A stretch of DNA of 64,000 bases from RGIG426 sp045598965 (GTDB lineage: Bacteria; Bacillota; Clostridia; Oscillospirales; Acutalibacteraceae). The translations under genes were made by a program, and so were the position numbers. How positions within the stretch are numbered: the stretch's first letter is position 1; every line of letters begins with the position of its first letter. The stretch is taken from the NCBI GenBank assembly GCA_045598965.1, contig JAZRVH010000005.1, forward strand, positions 10,779-74,778, written 5' to 3'. Below, in pieces: positions 36,158 to 44,764 of the stretch. The notes under the pieces were generated by a model that was not told the origin of the DNA, did no database searches, and saw only the letters and a program-made list of their open reading frames with translations.

Positions 36158-38458
36158 ATGTCCGCAGAAACGTTTGTTGTTGCCGAAAAATTGAAAGAGG
36201 TGGCACAGCGAATTCGTGCCGTGCGTGAGGACGTGGGTATCGCCATTGATGATATGGCGGAACGCACCGGTGTTTCGGTTGAGGAATATCGACAGATCGA
36301 AGCGGGCGAGACCGACTTCGGGTTTACCTTTGTATACAAATTCTCCCAGGTTTGCGGCATTGAAATTACCGATATCATGGAGGGCAACAGCCCGATTTTA
36401 ACAAACTATACGGTTACCCGTCGTGGCGGTGGATTGCATTTCACTCGTATGGAAGGCTACACGTATCACCACTTGGCTCCTATGTTCAAGCACAAGATTG
36501 CCGAGCCGTTTTACGTGGAAATTCCGTATTCTGCCGAAGCGTTGATGGCACCCGCTCACCTCTGTGTCCACAAGGGGCAGGAGTTTGATGTGGTGGTTAA
36601 GGGAACGGTTAAAATTCAAATCGGCGACCATCACGAAATCCTCCACGAGGGCGACAGCATCTATTATGACAGCTCCACGCCGCACGACTTGGTGGCAATG
36701 AACGGAGAAGACGCCACCATTTACGCCGTAGTTATGAGCCCCAACACCGCCGATGTGGGACAGTATGAAAAAGCGGTGTCGATGCCGTCGGTCACCAATG
36801 TGGAAAAAGCCAATCTCACAAACCCGATTTACGCCCGTTTCATTGACGAAAAAGTGGAAAACGGTCATTTAACTTCCATTGCCTTCAAGAATGTGGATTC
36901 TTTCAACTTTGCCTTTGACGTGGTGGACGAATTGGCAAAAAAATGTCCCCAAAAAACGGCCATGCTCCACGTTTCTGCGGACAAAACCGCCCGCACCTTT
37001 ACGTTCAAAGATATGAGCGAGATGTCGGCGAAAACCGCCAACTATTTCCGTTCTCTGGGCATCAAAAAAGGCGATCGTGTGATGCTCGTTTTACGCCGAA
37101 ATTATCAGTTCTGGTTTTGTATGCTGGCACTTCATAAATTGGGTGCCATCGTCATTCCCGCTACCGACCTTTTAACCGAACACGATTTCACCTATCGTTT
37201 TGATGCGGCGGGAGTATCCGCTATCGTATGCAGTGGTGACAGTGCGGTTTCTGAGCAGGTGGATTTAGCCGCCAAAAACAGTAAAGCCTTGCGACTTAAA
37301 GTGTTGACCAACGGCAAACGAGAAGGCTGGCACGATTTCGATGCCGAAATGCCGGCGTTTTCCGATGTCTTCCCCCGCACAGAGGATTCCTGCGGCGGCA
37401 AAGACCCGCTTCTTATGTTCTTTACGTCCGGTACAACCGGCTATCCCAAAATCGCCATGCACAACCATCTGTATCCGTTAGGCCATTTTATTACTGCCAA
37501 ATACTGGCATAACGTTGACCCCAACGGATTGCACTTTACCGTTGCCGATACCGGTTGGGGAAAAGCTCTTTGGGGTAAACTGTATGGGCAATGGCTGTGT
37601 GAAGCGGGCGTTTTCACCTACGACTTTGCCAAATTTGATGCGTCCGACGTTTTGCCGATGCTTGCCAAGTACAATATTACCACCTTCTGTGCTCCGCCTA
37701 CCATTTATCGTTTCTTTATCAAAGAAAACTTACAAGCCTACGATTTGACTTCGGTGAAATACGCCACCGTTGCCGGCGAAGCCCTCAACCCCGAGGTGTT
37801 TAATCAATTCTTAAAAGGCACCGGTGTGCCGCTGATGGAGGGCTTTGGACAAACGGAAACCACCCTTACCGTCGGAAACTTCGTGGGTCAACCGATTAAA
37901 TCCGGTTCTATGGGAAAACCGAGTCCGCTGTATAACGTGGACATTTTGCTTCCCGACGGAACTCCCGCCAAGGTGGGTGAGGTCGGTGAGATTGTGGTTC
38001 GTACCGAAAACGGAGCTCCGTGCGGTCTGTTTGCCGGTTACTACAACGATGAACAAAACACCAACGCCGTCTGGCACGACGGTTGCTATCACACCGGCGA
38101 CACGGCATGGAGAGACCAGGACGGTTTCTTCTTCTATGTCGGACGGGTGGATGATTTGATTAAATCGTCCGGCTACCGTATCGGGCCGTTTGAGATTGAA
38201 AGCGTGCTGATGCAGCTGCCTTATGTGCTGGAGTGTGCCGTTACTGCCGCACCGGACGAAATTCGTGGTCAAGTGGTTAAAGCCACGATTGTGTTGACCA
38301 AAGACCGTCTTCCCAGCGAGGAGCTGAAGAAAGAAATCCAAACCTACGTGAAAAAGAATACCGCACCGTACAAGTATCCACGTATTGTGGAGTTCCGCCA
38401 AGAGCTTCCGAAAACCATCAGCGGTAAAATCCGCCGTGTGGAGCTACGGGAAGAATAA
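36158..38458 (+). CDS. HTH-cupin-AMP-forming acyl-CoA ligase fusion
   Basis: The 766-residue protein combines an XRE-type helix-turn-helix (about residues 8-70), a cupin domain (about 125-200, with HKGQEFDVVVKGTVKI and HEGDSIYYDSSTPHDL) and an acyl-adenylate-forming enzyme (about 250-760). The last has the P-loop FTSGTTGYPK near 422, GEALN, the GFGQTETT motif, YHTGDTAWRDQDGFFFYVGRVDD and a C-terminal KTISGKIRR with the catalytic lysine. The ligase resembles the medium-chain/acetyl-CoA-like (MACS) branch. The domain order HTH-cupin is that of small-molecule-responsive repressors, so the protein may sense and activate the same acid. An AAAGGAGG site precedes the ATG. It is the first gene after the Ile T-box. 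Confidence 0.85.
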   Translation: MSAETFVVAEKLKEVAQRIRAVREDVGIAIDDMAERTGVSVEEYRQIEAGETDFGFTFVYKFSQVCGIEITDIMEGNSPILTNYTVTRRGGGLHFTRMEGYTYHHLAPMFKHKIAEPFYVEIPYSAEALMAPAHLCVHKGQEFDVVVKGTVKIQIGDHHEILHEGDSIYYDSSTPHDLVAMNGEDATIYAVVMSPNTADVGQYEKAVSMPSVTNVEKANLTNPIYARFIDEKVENGHLTSIAFKNVDSFNFAFDVVDELAKKCPQKTAMLHVSADKTARTFTFKDMSEMSAKTANYFRSLGIKKGDRVMLVLRRNYQFWFCMLALHKLGAIVIPATDLLTEHDFTYRFDAAGVSAIVCSGDSAVSEQVDLAAKNSKALRLKVLTNGKREGWHDFDAEMPAFSDVFPRTEDSCGGKDPLLMFFTSGTTGYPKIAMHNHLYPLGHFITAKYWHNVDPNGLHFTVADTGWGKALWGKLYGQWLCEAGVFTYDFAKFDASDVLPMLAKYNITTFCAPPTIYRFFIKENLQAYDLTSVKYATVAGEALNPEVFNQFLKGTGVPLMEGFGQTETTLTVGNFVGQPIKSGSMGKPSPLYNVDILLPDGTPAKVGEVGEIVVRTENGAPCGLFAGYYNDEQNTNAVWHDGCYHTGDTAWRDQDGFFFYVGRVDDLIKSSGYRIGPFEIESVLMQLPYVLECAVTAAPDEIRGQVVKATIVLTKDRLPSEELKKEIQTYVKKNTAPYKYPRIVEFRQELPKTISGKIRRVELREE

Positions 38459-38475
38459 GAGAAGGGGAGAGAGCT

Positions 38476-39951
38476 ATGCGTAAAAGCGGAATGTTGTTGC
38501 CGATATTCTCGTTGCCGTCAAACTACGGTATCGGAACATTCGGAAACGCCGCCTATACGTTTGTGGATTTTTTGGCCGCCGCCGGACAAAGCCTTTGGCA
38601 AATTTTGCCTTTAGGCCCTACCGGCTACGGTCATTCGCCCTATCAATCCGATTCCACCTTTGCCGGAAACCCTCTTTTTATTGATTTGGATTTGCTCATT
38701 AAGGACGGTTTGTTGACCGAGCGAGAATGCAACGCCTTTACGTGGGGAGAAACCCCGCATTTCGTGGATTATGAGCGGGTGAAGGCTTACCGCCCTCTTT
38801 TATTCAAAACCGCATTTTCCCGTTTTTTTGAGGCTTTACCGCCCGATTATGCCGCCTTTTGTGAGGCGGAGAGTGAATGGCTTTCCGATTACGCCTTATT
38901 CTGTACGCTTAAAGATGCCCACAACGGTCAAAGCTGGCAAGAGTGGGAACCCCCGTATCGTGACCGCCACGAAGAAGCTATGGCGTCTTTTGCTTTGGCA
39001 CACAAAACGGAATTGGACTATTACAAAATGCTCCAGTATCTTTTCTTCAGACAATGGCGAGCCTTAAAAGCCCGTGCCAACGCCAAAGGAATTGATATTT
39101 TAGGGGATTTACCCATTTATGTAGCTATGGACTCCGCCGACGTATGGAGCCATCGGGAATTGTTTGCCTTAAACGCCGAGGGACATCCCACCGAGGTCTC
39201 TGGTTGTCCTCCGGATGCGTTTTCCGAGGATGGTCAAAAGTGGGGAAATCCCGTCTATCACTGGACAGCACTAAAGGATACCGATTATGCTTGGTGGAAA
39301 GCCCGTGTCCGTCACGCCTGCACACTGTTTGATCTGATACGCATTGACCATTTCCGTGGATTTGAGTCTTACTATTGCATTCCGGCAGACGCCGAAAACG
39401 CCAAAATCGGCGTTTGGCGAAAAGGCCCCGGAATGGATTTATTCCGCTCTTTAGAAGAGGAAATGGGAAAACTGCCCTTCATTGCCGAAGATTTGGGATT
39501 TTTAACTCCGGCTGTGTATGAGCTTCTCGCCGAAAGCGGATATCCCGGTATGCGGGTGATGCAATTCGCCTTTGCGGATGTGTACGGCGACAGCAGTTAT
39601 TTGCCCCATAACTTTATCGTAAACTGCGTGGCGTATACCGGCACCCACGATAACGACACCATTTTAGGGTGGGCACGCACAGCACGGCAGGACGAATGGG
39701 ATTTTGCCGCCCATTATTTAGACATTCAATCCCGTGAGGAAGCCCCGCAGGGAATGCTGAAAGCCCTGCTTTCGTCCCGGGCGGATACGGTGATATCCCA
39801 AGGGCAGGATTGGCTCGAAAAAGGAAGCGAAGCCCGCATTAACACCCCCGGCACCACCGAGGGAAACTGGTGCTTTAGAGTCGTTGACGGCGACTTTTCC
39901 GACGACATTGCCGTAAAGGCACTTGACCTTACACGCTTGTATCGCCGCTAA
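38476..39951 (+). CDS. malQ: 4-alpha-glucanotransferase (amylomaltase, GH77)
   Basis: MalQ transfers glucan segments between malto-oligosaccharides. The 491-residue protein has the N-terminal GMLLPIFSLPSNYGIGTFG, QILPLGPTGYGHSPYQSDSTFAGNP, the nucleophile Asp in RIDHFRGFE, the acid/base Glu in IAEDLGFLTP and the GTHDNDTILGW segment. An AGGGGAG site precedes the ATG. It lies between the acyl-CoA ligase and ileS with gaps of 17 and 61 bases; no glycogen gene is nearby, so its placement in a T-box-controlled transcript is unexplained. Confidence 0.95.
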   Translation: MRKSGMLLPIFSLPSNYGIGTFGNAAYTFVDFLAAAGQSLWQILPLGPTGYGHSPYQSDSTFAGNPLFIDLDLLIKDGLLTERECNAFTWGETPHFVDYERVKAYRPLLFKTAFSRFFEALPPDYAAFCEAESEWLSDYALFCTLKDAHNGQSWQEWEPPYRDRHEEAMASFALAHKTELDYYKMLQYLFFRQWRALKARANAKGIDILGDLPIYVAMDSADVWSHRELFALNAEGHPTEVSGCPPDAFSEDGQKWGNPVYHWTALKDTDYAWWKARVRHACTLFDLIRIDHFRGFESYYCIPADAENAKIGVWRKGPGMDLFRSLEEEMGKLPFIAEDLGFLTPAVYELLAESGYPGMRVMQFAFADVYGDSSYLPHNFIVNCVAYTGTHDNDTILGWARTARQDEWDFAAHYLDIQSREEAPQGMLKALLSSRADTVISQGQDWLEKGSEARINTPGTTEGNWCFRVVDGDFSDDIAVKALDLTRLYRR

Positions 39952-40012
39952 ACGGCGTACGATAAATTATGCTTCAAAAAACCAACGGATAAGAAACGGA
40001 GGATTTTACTTT

Positions 40013-43000
40013 ATGGCGTTGTACAACAAGGTTTCCACAGATATGAACTTCGTGGAACGAGAAAAGAAAATCGAGGCATTTTGGAAAGAGAAGGATATCT
40101 TCCAAAAGAGCATTGAAGAGCGTAAAGGGGCAGACCCTTACGTGTTTTTTGATGGTCCGCCGACGGCAAACGGCAAGCCTCACATCGGTCACGTGCTGAC
40201 CCGTGTTATCAAGGATATGATTCCTCGCTATCGCACGATGAAAGGCTATGAGGTTCCCCGTAAAGCCGGCTGGGATACGCACGGTCTTCCGGTTGAGCTG
40301 GAGGTGGAAAAGCTTCTCGGTCTTGATGGAAAAGAGCAAATCGAGGAATACGGTCTCGAACCGTTCATCGAAAAATGTAAAGAGTGCGTTTGGAAATATA
40401 AGGGAATGTGGGAGGATTTCTCCTCGTCGGTCGGCTTTTGGGCCGATATGGACAACCCGTATATTACTTACGACAACAACTTTATTGAGTCCGAGTGGTG
40501 GGCATTAAAACAGATTTGGGAAAAGGGTCTTTTGTACAAAGGCTATAAGATTGTCCCGTATTGCCCCCGCTGCGGAACCCCGCTGTCTTCTCACGAAGTG
40601 GCTCAGGGCTACAAGGATGTGAAAGAGCGTTCGGCGGTGGTTCGCTTTAAGGTCAAAGGGGAGGATGCCTACTTCCTTGCCTGGACAACAACCCCGTGGA
40701 CGCTTCCGTCGAACGTGGCACTGTGCGTCAACCCGAATGAGACCTATGTGAAGGTGAAAAAGGACGAGTACACCTACTACATGGCGGAGGCATTGGTTGC
40801 CACCGTTCTCGGTGAGGGTGCAAAAATCCTCGAATCTTTCAAGGGAAAAGACCTCGAATACAAAGAGTATGAACCGCTGTTCGATTTTGTCAATCCCAAC
40901 AAAAAATGCTATTTTGTCACCTGCGACACCTATGTCACCTTGACCGACGGTACCGGCGTGGTACATATCGCTCCGGCGTTTGGTGAGGATGACTCGGTTG
41001 TCGGCAGAAACTATGACCTGCCGTTTGTCCAACTGGTGGACGGCAAGGGCGAAATGACGAAAGAAACGCCGTGGGCGGGGATGTTCTGCAAAACAGCCGA
41101 TAAAGAGGTGCTGATTGACCTCGAAAAACGTGGCTTATTGTTCTCTGCACCGGTGTTTGAACACAGCTATCCGCACTGCTGGCGTTGCGACACGCCGCTC
41201 ATTTACTACGCCCGTGACTCGTGGTTTATCCGCATGACCGACGTTAAGGATGATCTCATTAAGAACAACAACACCGTCAACTGGATTCCGGAGAGCATCG
41301 GCAAGGGTCGTTTCGGCGACTGGCTGGAAAATGTGCAGGATTGGGGCATCAGCCGTAACCGTTATTGGGGCACACCGCTCAACATTTGGGAATGCGAGTG
41401 CGGCCATCGTCACGCCATCGGCAGCATTGAGGAACTGAAAGAAATGTCCGATAACTGCCCGGATGAAATCGAACTGCACCGTCCGTATATCGACGCCGTC
41501 ACCATTAAATGCCCGAAATGCAGCAAACCGATGAAACGTGTGCCGGAGGTTATTGATTGCTGGTTCGACTCCGGTTCTATGCCTTTTGCCCAACACCATT
41601 ACCCGTTTGAAAACAAGGATTTGTTTGAGGCTCAATTCCCGGCAGATTTCATCTCGGAGGCGGTGGACCAAACCCGTGGCTGGTTCTATTCATTGCTCGC
41701 CATTTCCACGCTTCTCTTCAACAAAGCCCCGTATAAAAACGTTATCGTTCTTGGTCTTGTGCAAGATGAAAACGGTCAAAAGATGTCCAAATCAAAGGGC
41801 AACGCCGTTGACCCGTTTGACGCCTTACAAAAATACGGTGCGGATGCCATTCGTTGGTATTTCTATATCAACTCCGCCCCGTGGCTTCCGAACCGCTTCC
41901 ACGACAAGGCGGTAGTCGAGGGACAACGTAAATTCCTCGGAACGCTGTGGAACACGTATGCGTTCTACACGCTGTATGCGAACATCGACAACTTTGACCC
42001 GACGAAACAAAAGGCAGATAAAGCGAGCTTGTCCGTGATGGATAAATGGCTCAATTCCCGCCTCAACACCCTTATCCATGAGGTGGACGACTATCTTGGT
42101 AATTATTGTATTCCCGAGGCCGCCAGAGCCCTTCAAAGCTTTGTGGATGATTTGAGCAACTGGTATGTTCGCCGTTGCCGTGAACGCTATTGGGTAGCAG
42201 GGATGCCGCAGGATAAAATCAATGCGTATGCCACCTTATATAACGCCCTTGTCACGGTATGCAAGTTGGCGGCTCCTATGATTCCGTTTATGAGCGAGGA
42301 TATCTACCAAAATCTCGTGTGCAACCTCGATAAATCCGCTCCGGAAAGCATTCACCTTTGTGCCTATCCGGTAGCCGACGATACCGCCATTGATAAGGAC
42401 TTGGAAGCAAATATGCAACGTGTCCTTGACGTGGTGGTACTGGGTCGTGCCGCCCGTAACGGTGCCAACCTCAAAAACCGTCAGCCGCTGTCGAAAATGA
42501 TTGTGTCTGCCGACGGCGAGATTCCGGAGCTGTTCTTAAACGTTATTGCCGAGGAACTGAACGTCAATGCGGTGGAACAAAAAGAGGATATGAGCGAGTT
42601 TATGAGCTACAGCTTTAAGCCGCAGCTTAAAACCGTCGGCCCGAAATTCGGCCCGAAACTGGGCGAAATCCGCTCGGTTCTTCCGACGATTGACGGCAAC
42701 GCCGCCAAAGCGGAGCTCGACAAAAATGGTGCCTTGAAGCTCAACCTGCCGTCCGGCGAAATCACGCTTCTTGAGGAGGATTTGCTGATTGACATCGCTT
42801 CGAAAGAAGGCTATTTCCCGCTTTCCGACAACGGCGTTACGGTGGCACTGTGCACCGAATTGACGCCGGAGCTGATTGAGCAAGGTCTTGTGCGTGAACT
42901 GGTCAGCAAAATCCAAACGATGCGTAAAGAAGCCGGCTTTGAGGTGACTGACCACATTGCCGTGTCTTTTGCGGGCAGCGAAACGGCGTTGGCAATTGCC

Positions 43001-43129
43001 GAGAAATACAAAGATTCCCTCGCCGCCGACGTGCTGGCGGATGTCGTTTCTTTCGATGGGGCAGACGGCTTCACCAAAGAATGGGATGTCAACGGCGAAA
43101 ACGTCACCATCGGCGTGAAAAAGCAATAA
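40013..43129 (+). CDS. ileS: Isoleucine--tRNA ligase
   Basis: The 1038-residue class I synthetase shows PHIGHVLTRVIKD (HIGH motif), the CP1 editing domain (AWTTTPWTLPSNVAL, GTGVVHIAPAFGEDD), WCRCDTPL-like WRCDTPLIYYARDSWF, and the KMSKSKGNAVDP motif. The C-terminal part is the long helical type found in Clostridia and eukaryotic-like IleRS2 enzymes, which are often less sensitive to mupirocin; this subtype call is an inference from length and the CxxC-type insert (ECGHRH). The start at 40013 has a GGAGG site. It should be controlled by the Ile T-box at 35.8-36.1 kb. Confidence 0.96.
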   Translation: MALYNKVSTDMNFVEREKKIEAFWKEKDIFQKSIEERKGADPYVFFDGPPTANGKPHIGHVLTRVIKDMIPRYRTMKGYEVPRKAGWDTHGLPVELEVEKLLGLDGKEQIEEYGLEPFIEKCKECVWKYKGMWEDFSSSVGFWADMDNPYITYDNNFIESEWWALKQIWEKGLLYKGYKIVPYCPRCGTPLSSHEVAQGYKDVKERSAVVRFKVKGEDAYFLAWTTTPWTLPSNVALCVNPNETYVKVKKDEYTYYMAEALVATVLGEGAKILESFKGKDLEYKEYEPLFDFVNPNKKCYFVTCDTYVTLTDGTGVVHIAPAFGEDDSVVGRNYDLPFVQLVDGKGEMTKETPWAGMFCKTADKEVLIDLEKRGLLFSAPVFEHSYPHCWRCDTPLIYYARDSWFIRMTDVKDDLIKNNNTVNWIPESIGKGRFGDWLENVQDWGISRNRYWGTPLNIWECECGHRHAIGSIEELKEMSDNCPDEIELHRPYIDAVTIKCPKCSKPMKRVPEVIDCWFDSGSMPFAQHHYPFENKDLFEAQFPADFISEAVDQTRGWFYSLLAISTLLFNKAPYKNVIVLGLVQDENGQKMSKSKGNAVDPFDALQKYGADAIRWYFYINSAPWLPNRFHDKAVVEGQRKFLGTLWNTYAFYTLYANIDNFDPTKQKADKASLSVMDKWLNSRLNTLIHEVDDYLGNYCIPEAARALQSFVDDLSNWYVRRCRERYWVAGMPQDKINAYATLYNALVTVCKLAAPMIPFMSEDIYQNLVCNLDKSAPESIHLCAYPVADDTAIDKDLEANMQRVLDVVVLGRAARNGANLKNRQPLSKMIVSADGEIPELFLNVIAEELNVNAVEQKEDMSEFMSYSFKPQLKTVGPKFGPKLGEIRSVLPTIDGNAAKAELDKNGALKLNLPSGEITLLEEDLLIDIASKEGYFPLSDNGVTVALCTELTPELIEQGLVRELVSKIQTMRKEAGFEVTDHIAVSFAGSETALAIAEKYKDSLAADVLADVVSFDGADGFTKEWDVNGENVTIGVKKQ

Positions 43130-43151
43130 TGTAAACAAATCGTAAATCCAC

Positions 43152-43180
43152 TTGCCAAACGGATACTTTTCCGTTATAAT
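43152..43180 (+). promoter_or_regulatory. Promoter for yajC with an inverted repeat in the spacer
   Basis: TTGCCA at 43152-43157 and TATAAT at 43175-43180 are 17 bases apart. An inverted repeat AACGGA/TCCGTT (43158-43163 and 43170-43175) fills the spacer and could be an operator. Confidence 0.72.
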
Positions 43181-43209
43181 GGAACTAACGATTTTTTGGA
43201 GGTAACACT

Positions 43210-43608
43210 ATGCAATTTTCCAATTTGATTTTGGCGGCAACCACTGCCGCCGCTAAATCCGCCGCCAACGGTCAACAAGAGGTGCCGTGGTGGTATCAGT
43301 ATTCGTCCATTATCATGCTCATTTTCATCTTTGTAGTGATGTATTTTCTGCTGATTCGTCCGCAGAGAAAGCGTGAAAAAGAAGAGCAGAAAATGCGTAA
43401 CGACCTGCGGGTTGGTGACGAGATTGTCACCATCGGCGGTATCATTTGCCGTGTGGTCAACGTCAAAGAAGACCTCATCATTGTGGAAACCGGTGCCGAC
43501 CGTACGAAGCTGACTCTGAAAAAATGGGCAGTGCAGACAAACGAAACCGTCCACGATGCCCCGCTGGATGACGACGATGACGATTTCGACGACGATGACG
43601 ATATCTAA
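43210..43608 (+). CDS. yajC: Preprotein translocase subunit YajC
   Basis: The 132-residue protein has a short N-terminus, one transmembrane helix (YSSIIMLIFIFVVMYFLLIRPQRKREKE) with the RPQ-K motif directly after it, and the conserved LRVGDEIVTIGGIICRVVNVKEDLIIVETG domain. It accompanies SecDF at the Sec translocon. The tail is unusually acidic, with ten Asp in the last 15 residues. A GGAGG site precedes the ATG. secDF is not in the window. Confidence 0.93.
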   Translation: MQFSNLILAATTAAAKSAANGQQEVPWWYQYSSIIMLIFIFVVMYFLLIRPQRKREKEEQKMRNDLRVGDEIVTIGGIICRVVNVKEDLIIVETGADRTKLTLKKWAVQTNETVHDAPLDDDDDDFDDDDDI

Positions 43609-43626
43609 CATCTAAATGGTCTACTT

Positions 43627-43674
43627 TTCCTCCGCATCGCATAAGGTGTACTATCCTTATTTGATGCGGAGGAA
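43627..43674 (+). promoter_or_regulatory. Long hairpin that contains the ribosome site of the next gene
   Basis: A 12-bp perfect outer stem (43627-43638 with 43663-43674) and a 6-bp inner stem (ATAAGG with CCTTAT) enclose an 8-base loop, with a 2x2 internal loop between them. The right arm contains GGAGGAA, the only good ribosome site for the ATG at 43680. There is no T-run, so it is not a typical terminator. Confidence 0.75.
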
Positions 43675-43679
43675 CTGCT

Positions 43680-44093
43680 ATGTTTAAGAAAATCGAACGT
43701 CCGTCCGATGCGATGGCCTTTATCGGCACACCGCTTTTATGGGGGACCGTTGTGGGAACGCTTTGCGTGTCGTTGCTGTTGTTTTTGGCGGCGGGCATTT
43801 GCGTTGCCGTGGATGTTCCCGACACCCTGCTGACGACTATGGCGTTGGGGGCTTGCGGCCTTGGTGCCTTTTTCGGTGGGCTTATTGCCGGAAAACTCAC
43901 CAAACGAAAAGGCTGGCTCGTCGGACTTTTGTGCGGCGTTTGCTTGACTGTGCTTGTCACCGGCATCGGTGCCCTTTGCGTCGGTGTTCTTTTCAGCAGT
44001 CATTTCTTTATCAGCCTGCTTATCGGCATTCTTTGTGCAACGTGTGGCGGAATGATTGGTGTGAACCTTAAACGCAACGATTTTTCGGTCTGA
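43680..44093 (+). CDS. TIGR04086 family membrane protein
   Basis: The 137-residue protein has four transmembrane helices with the pattern TPLLWGTVVGTLCVSLLLF, GACGLGAFFGGLIAGKLTKRKGWLVGLLCG and IGVLCATCGGMIGVNLKR-like C-terminus, matching a family commonly placed next to yajC in Clostridia. Its function is unknown. In many relatives the next genes encode the six-cysteine peptide SCIFF and its radical SAM maturase; neither is present here. Its ribosome site lies inside a long hairpin. Confidence 0.78.
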   Translation: MFKKIERPSDAMAFIGTPLLWGTVVGTLCVSLLLFLAAGICVAVDVPDTLLTTMALGACGLGAFFGGLIAGKLTKRKGWLVGLLCGVCLTVLVTGIGALCVGVLFSSHFFISLLIGILCATCGGMIGVNLKRNDFSV

Positions 44094-44136
44094 ATTTCTC
44101 TTTTACCGCATAGAGATAGGGTAGGGAGGAATGACT

Positions 44137-44730
44137 ATGGCAAGGACAAGCCGTTTTGTGAAGCAATTACACGCATTTTTAGGAACAAACAGCCGCCTGT
44201 TTTTGTTTTTATCGCTTACGTTGGCGGGCGTTGCACTGGGATGTATTTGGTATCCGCACTTTCCCGACCGCTATATCCCGCTTTTGTCGCTGTTTACAAC
44301 CGAAAGCGGGGAAATATCCGGTTTTTTGGGCGGAGTTTCGGCGTTTTTACGTCACAGCCTGCCGACACTGACATCTGTCGGTATATTGATGCTTTCGGGA
44401 ATGTCTTTGTGTGGACTTCCCGCCGCCATTGCCGTACCGATTATTTACGGAACGGCAACCGGGCTTTGTGAGGCGTTTGTGCTGAAAACCGGGGGAGTTC
44501 TCGCTCTCGCCGTCTCACTGCCGGCGTCGCTTATATTTGTATGGACATTACTTATCGCCTGTGCCGAATCGCTCAGGCTCACACTGCGGCTTGTGTCGCA
44601 GGTTATGCCCGGTTCGCCGAAAAGCGGACTTTGGCGAGATTTTCGATTGTTTTTTTGGCGGTTTTTACTGTGCTTTTCGTTAGCACTGGCCGCATCGGCG
44701 ATGGATATCGCTCTTGCCGCTCTTTGGTAA
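44137..44730 (+). CDS. Membrane protein, possibly SpoIIM-like
   Basis: The roughly 197-residue protein has about five to six hydrophobic segments. The stretch MLSGMSLCGLPAAIAVPIIYGTATGLCEAF resembles the G-P-rich membrane motif of the SpoIIM/DUF95 family, but the match is by eye and weak. The ATG at 44137 lies 7 bases after a GGGAGG; the ATG at 44131 is too close. It is followed by the DUF624 protein 34 bases later. Confidence 0.5.
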   Translation: MARTSRFVKQLHAFLGTNSRLFLFLSLTLAGVALGCIWYPHFPDRYIPLLSLFTTESGEISGFLGGVSAFLRHSLPTLTSVGILMLSGMSLCGLPAAIAVPIIYGTATGLCEAFVLKTGGVLALAVSLPASLIFVWTLLIACAESLRLTLRLVSQVMPGSPKSGLWRDFRLFFWRFLLCFSLALAASAMDIALAALW

Positions 44731-44764
44731 AAAACTTGCCGGATGTGAAAAAGGAGGAGACCCG

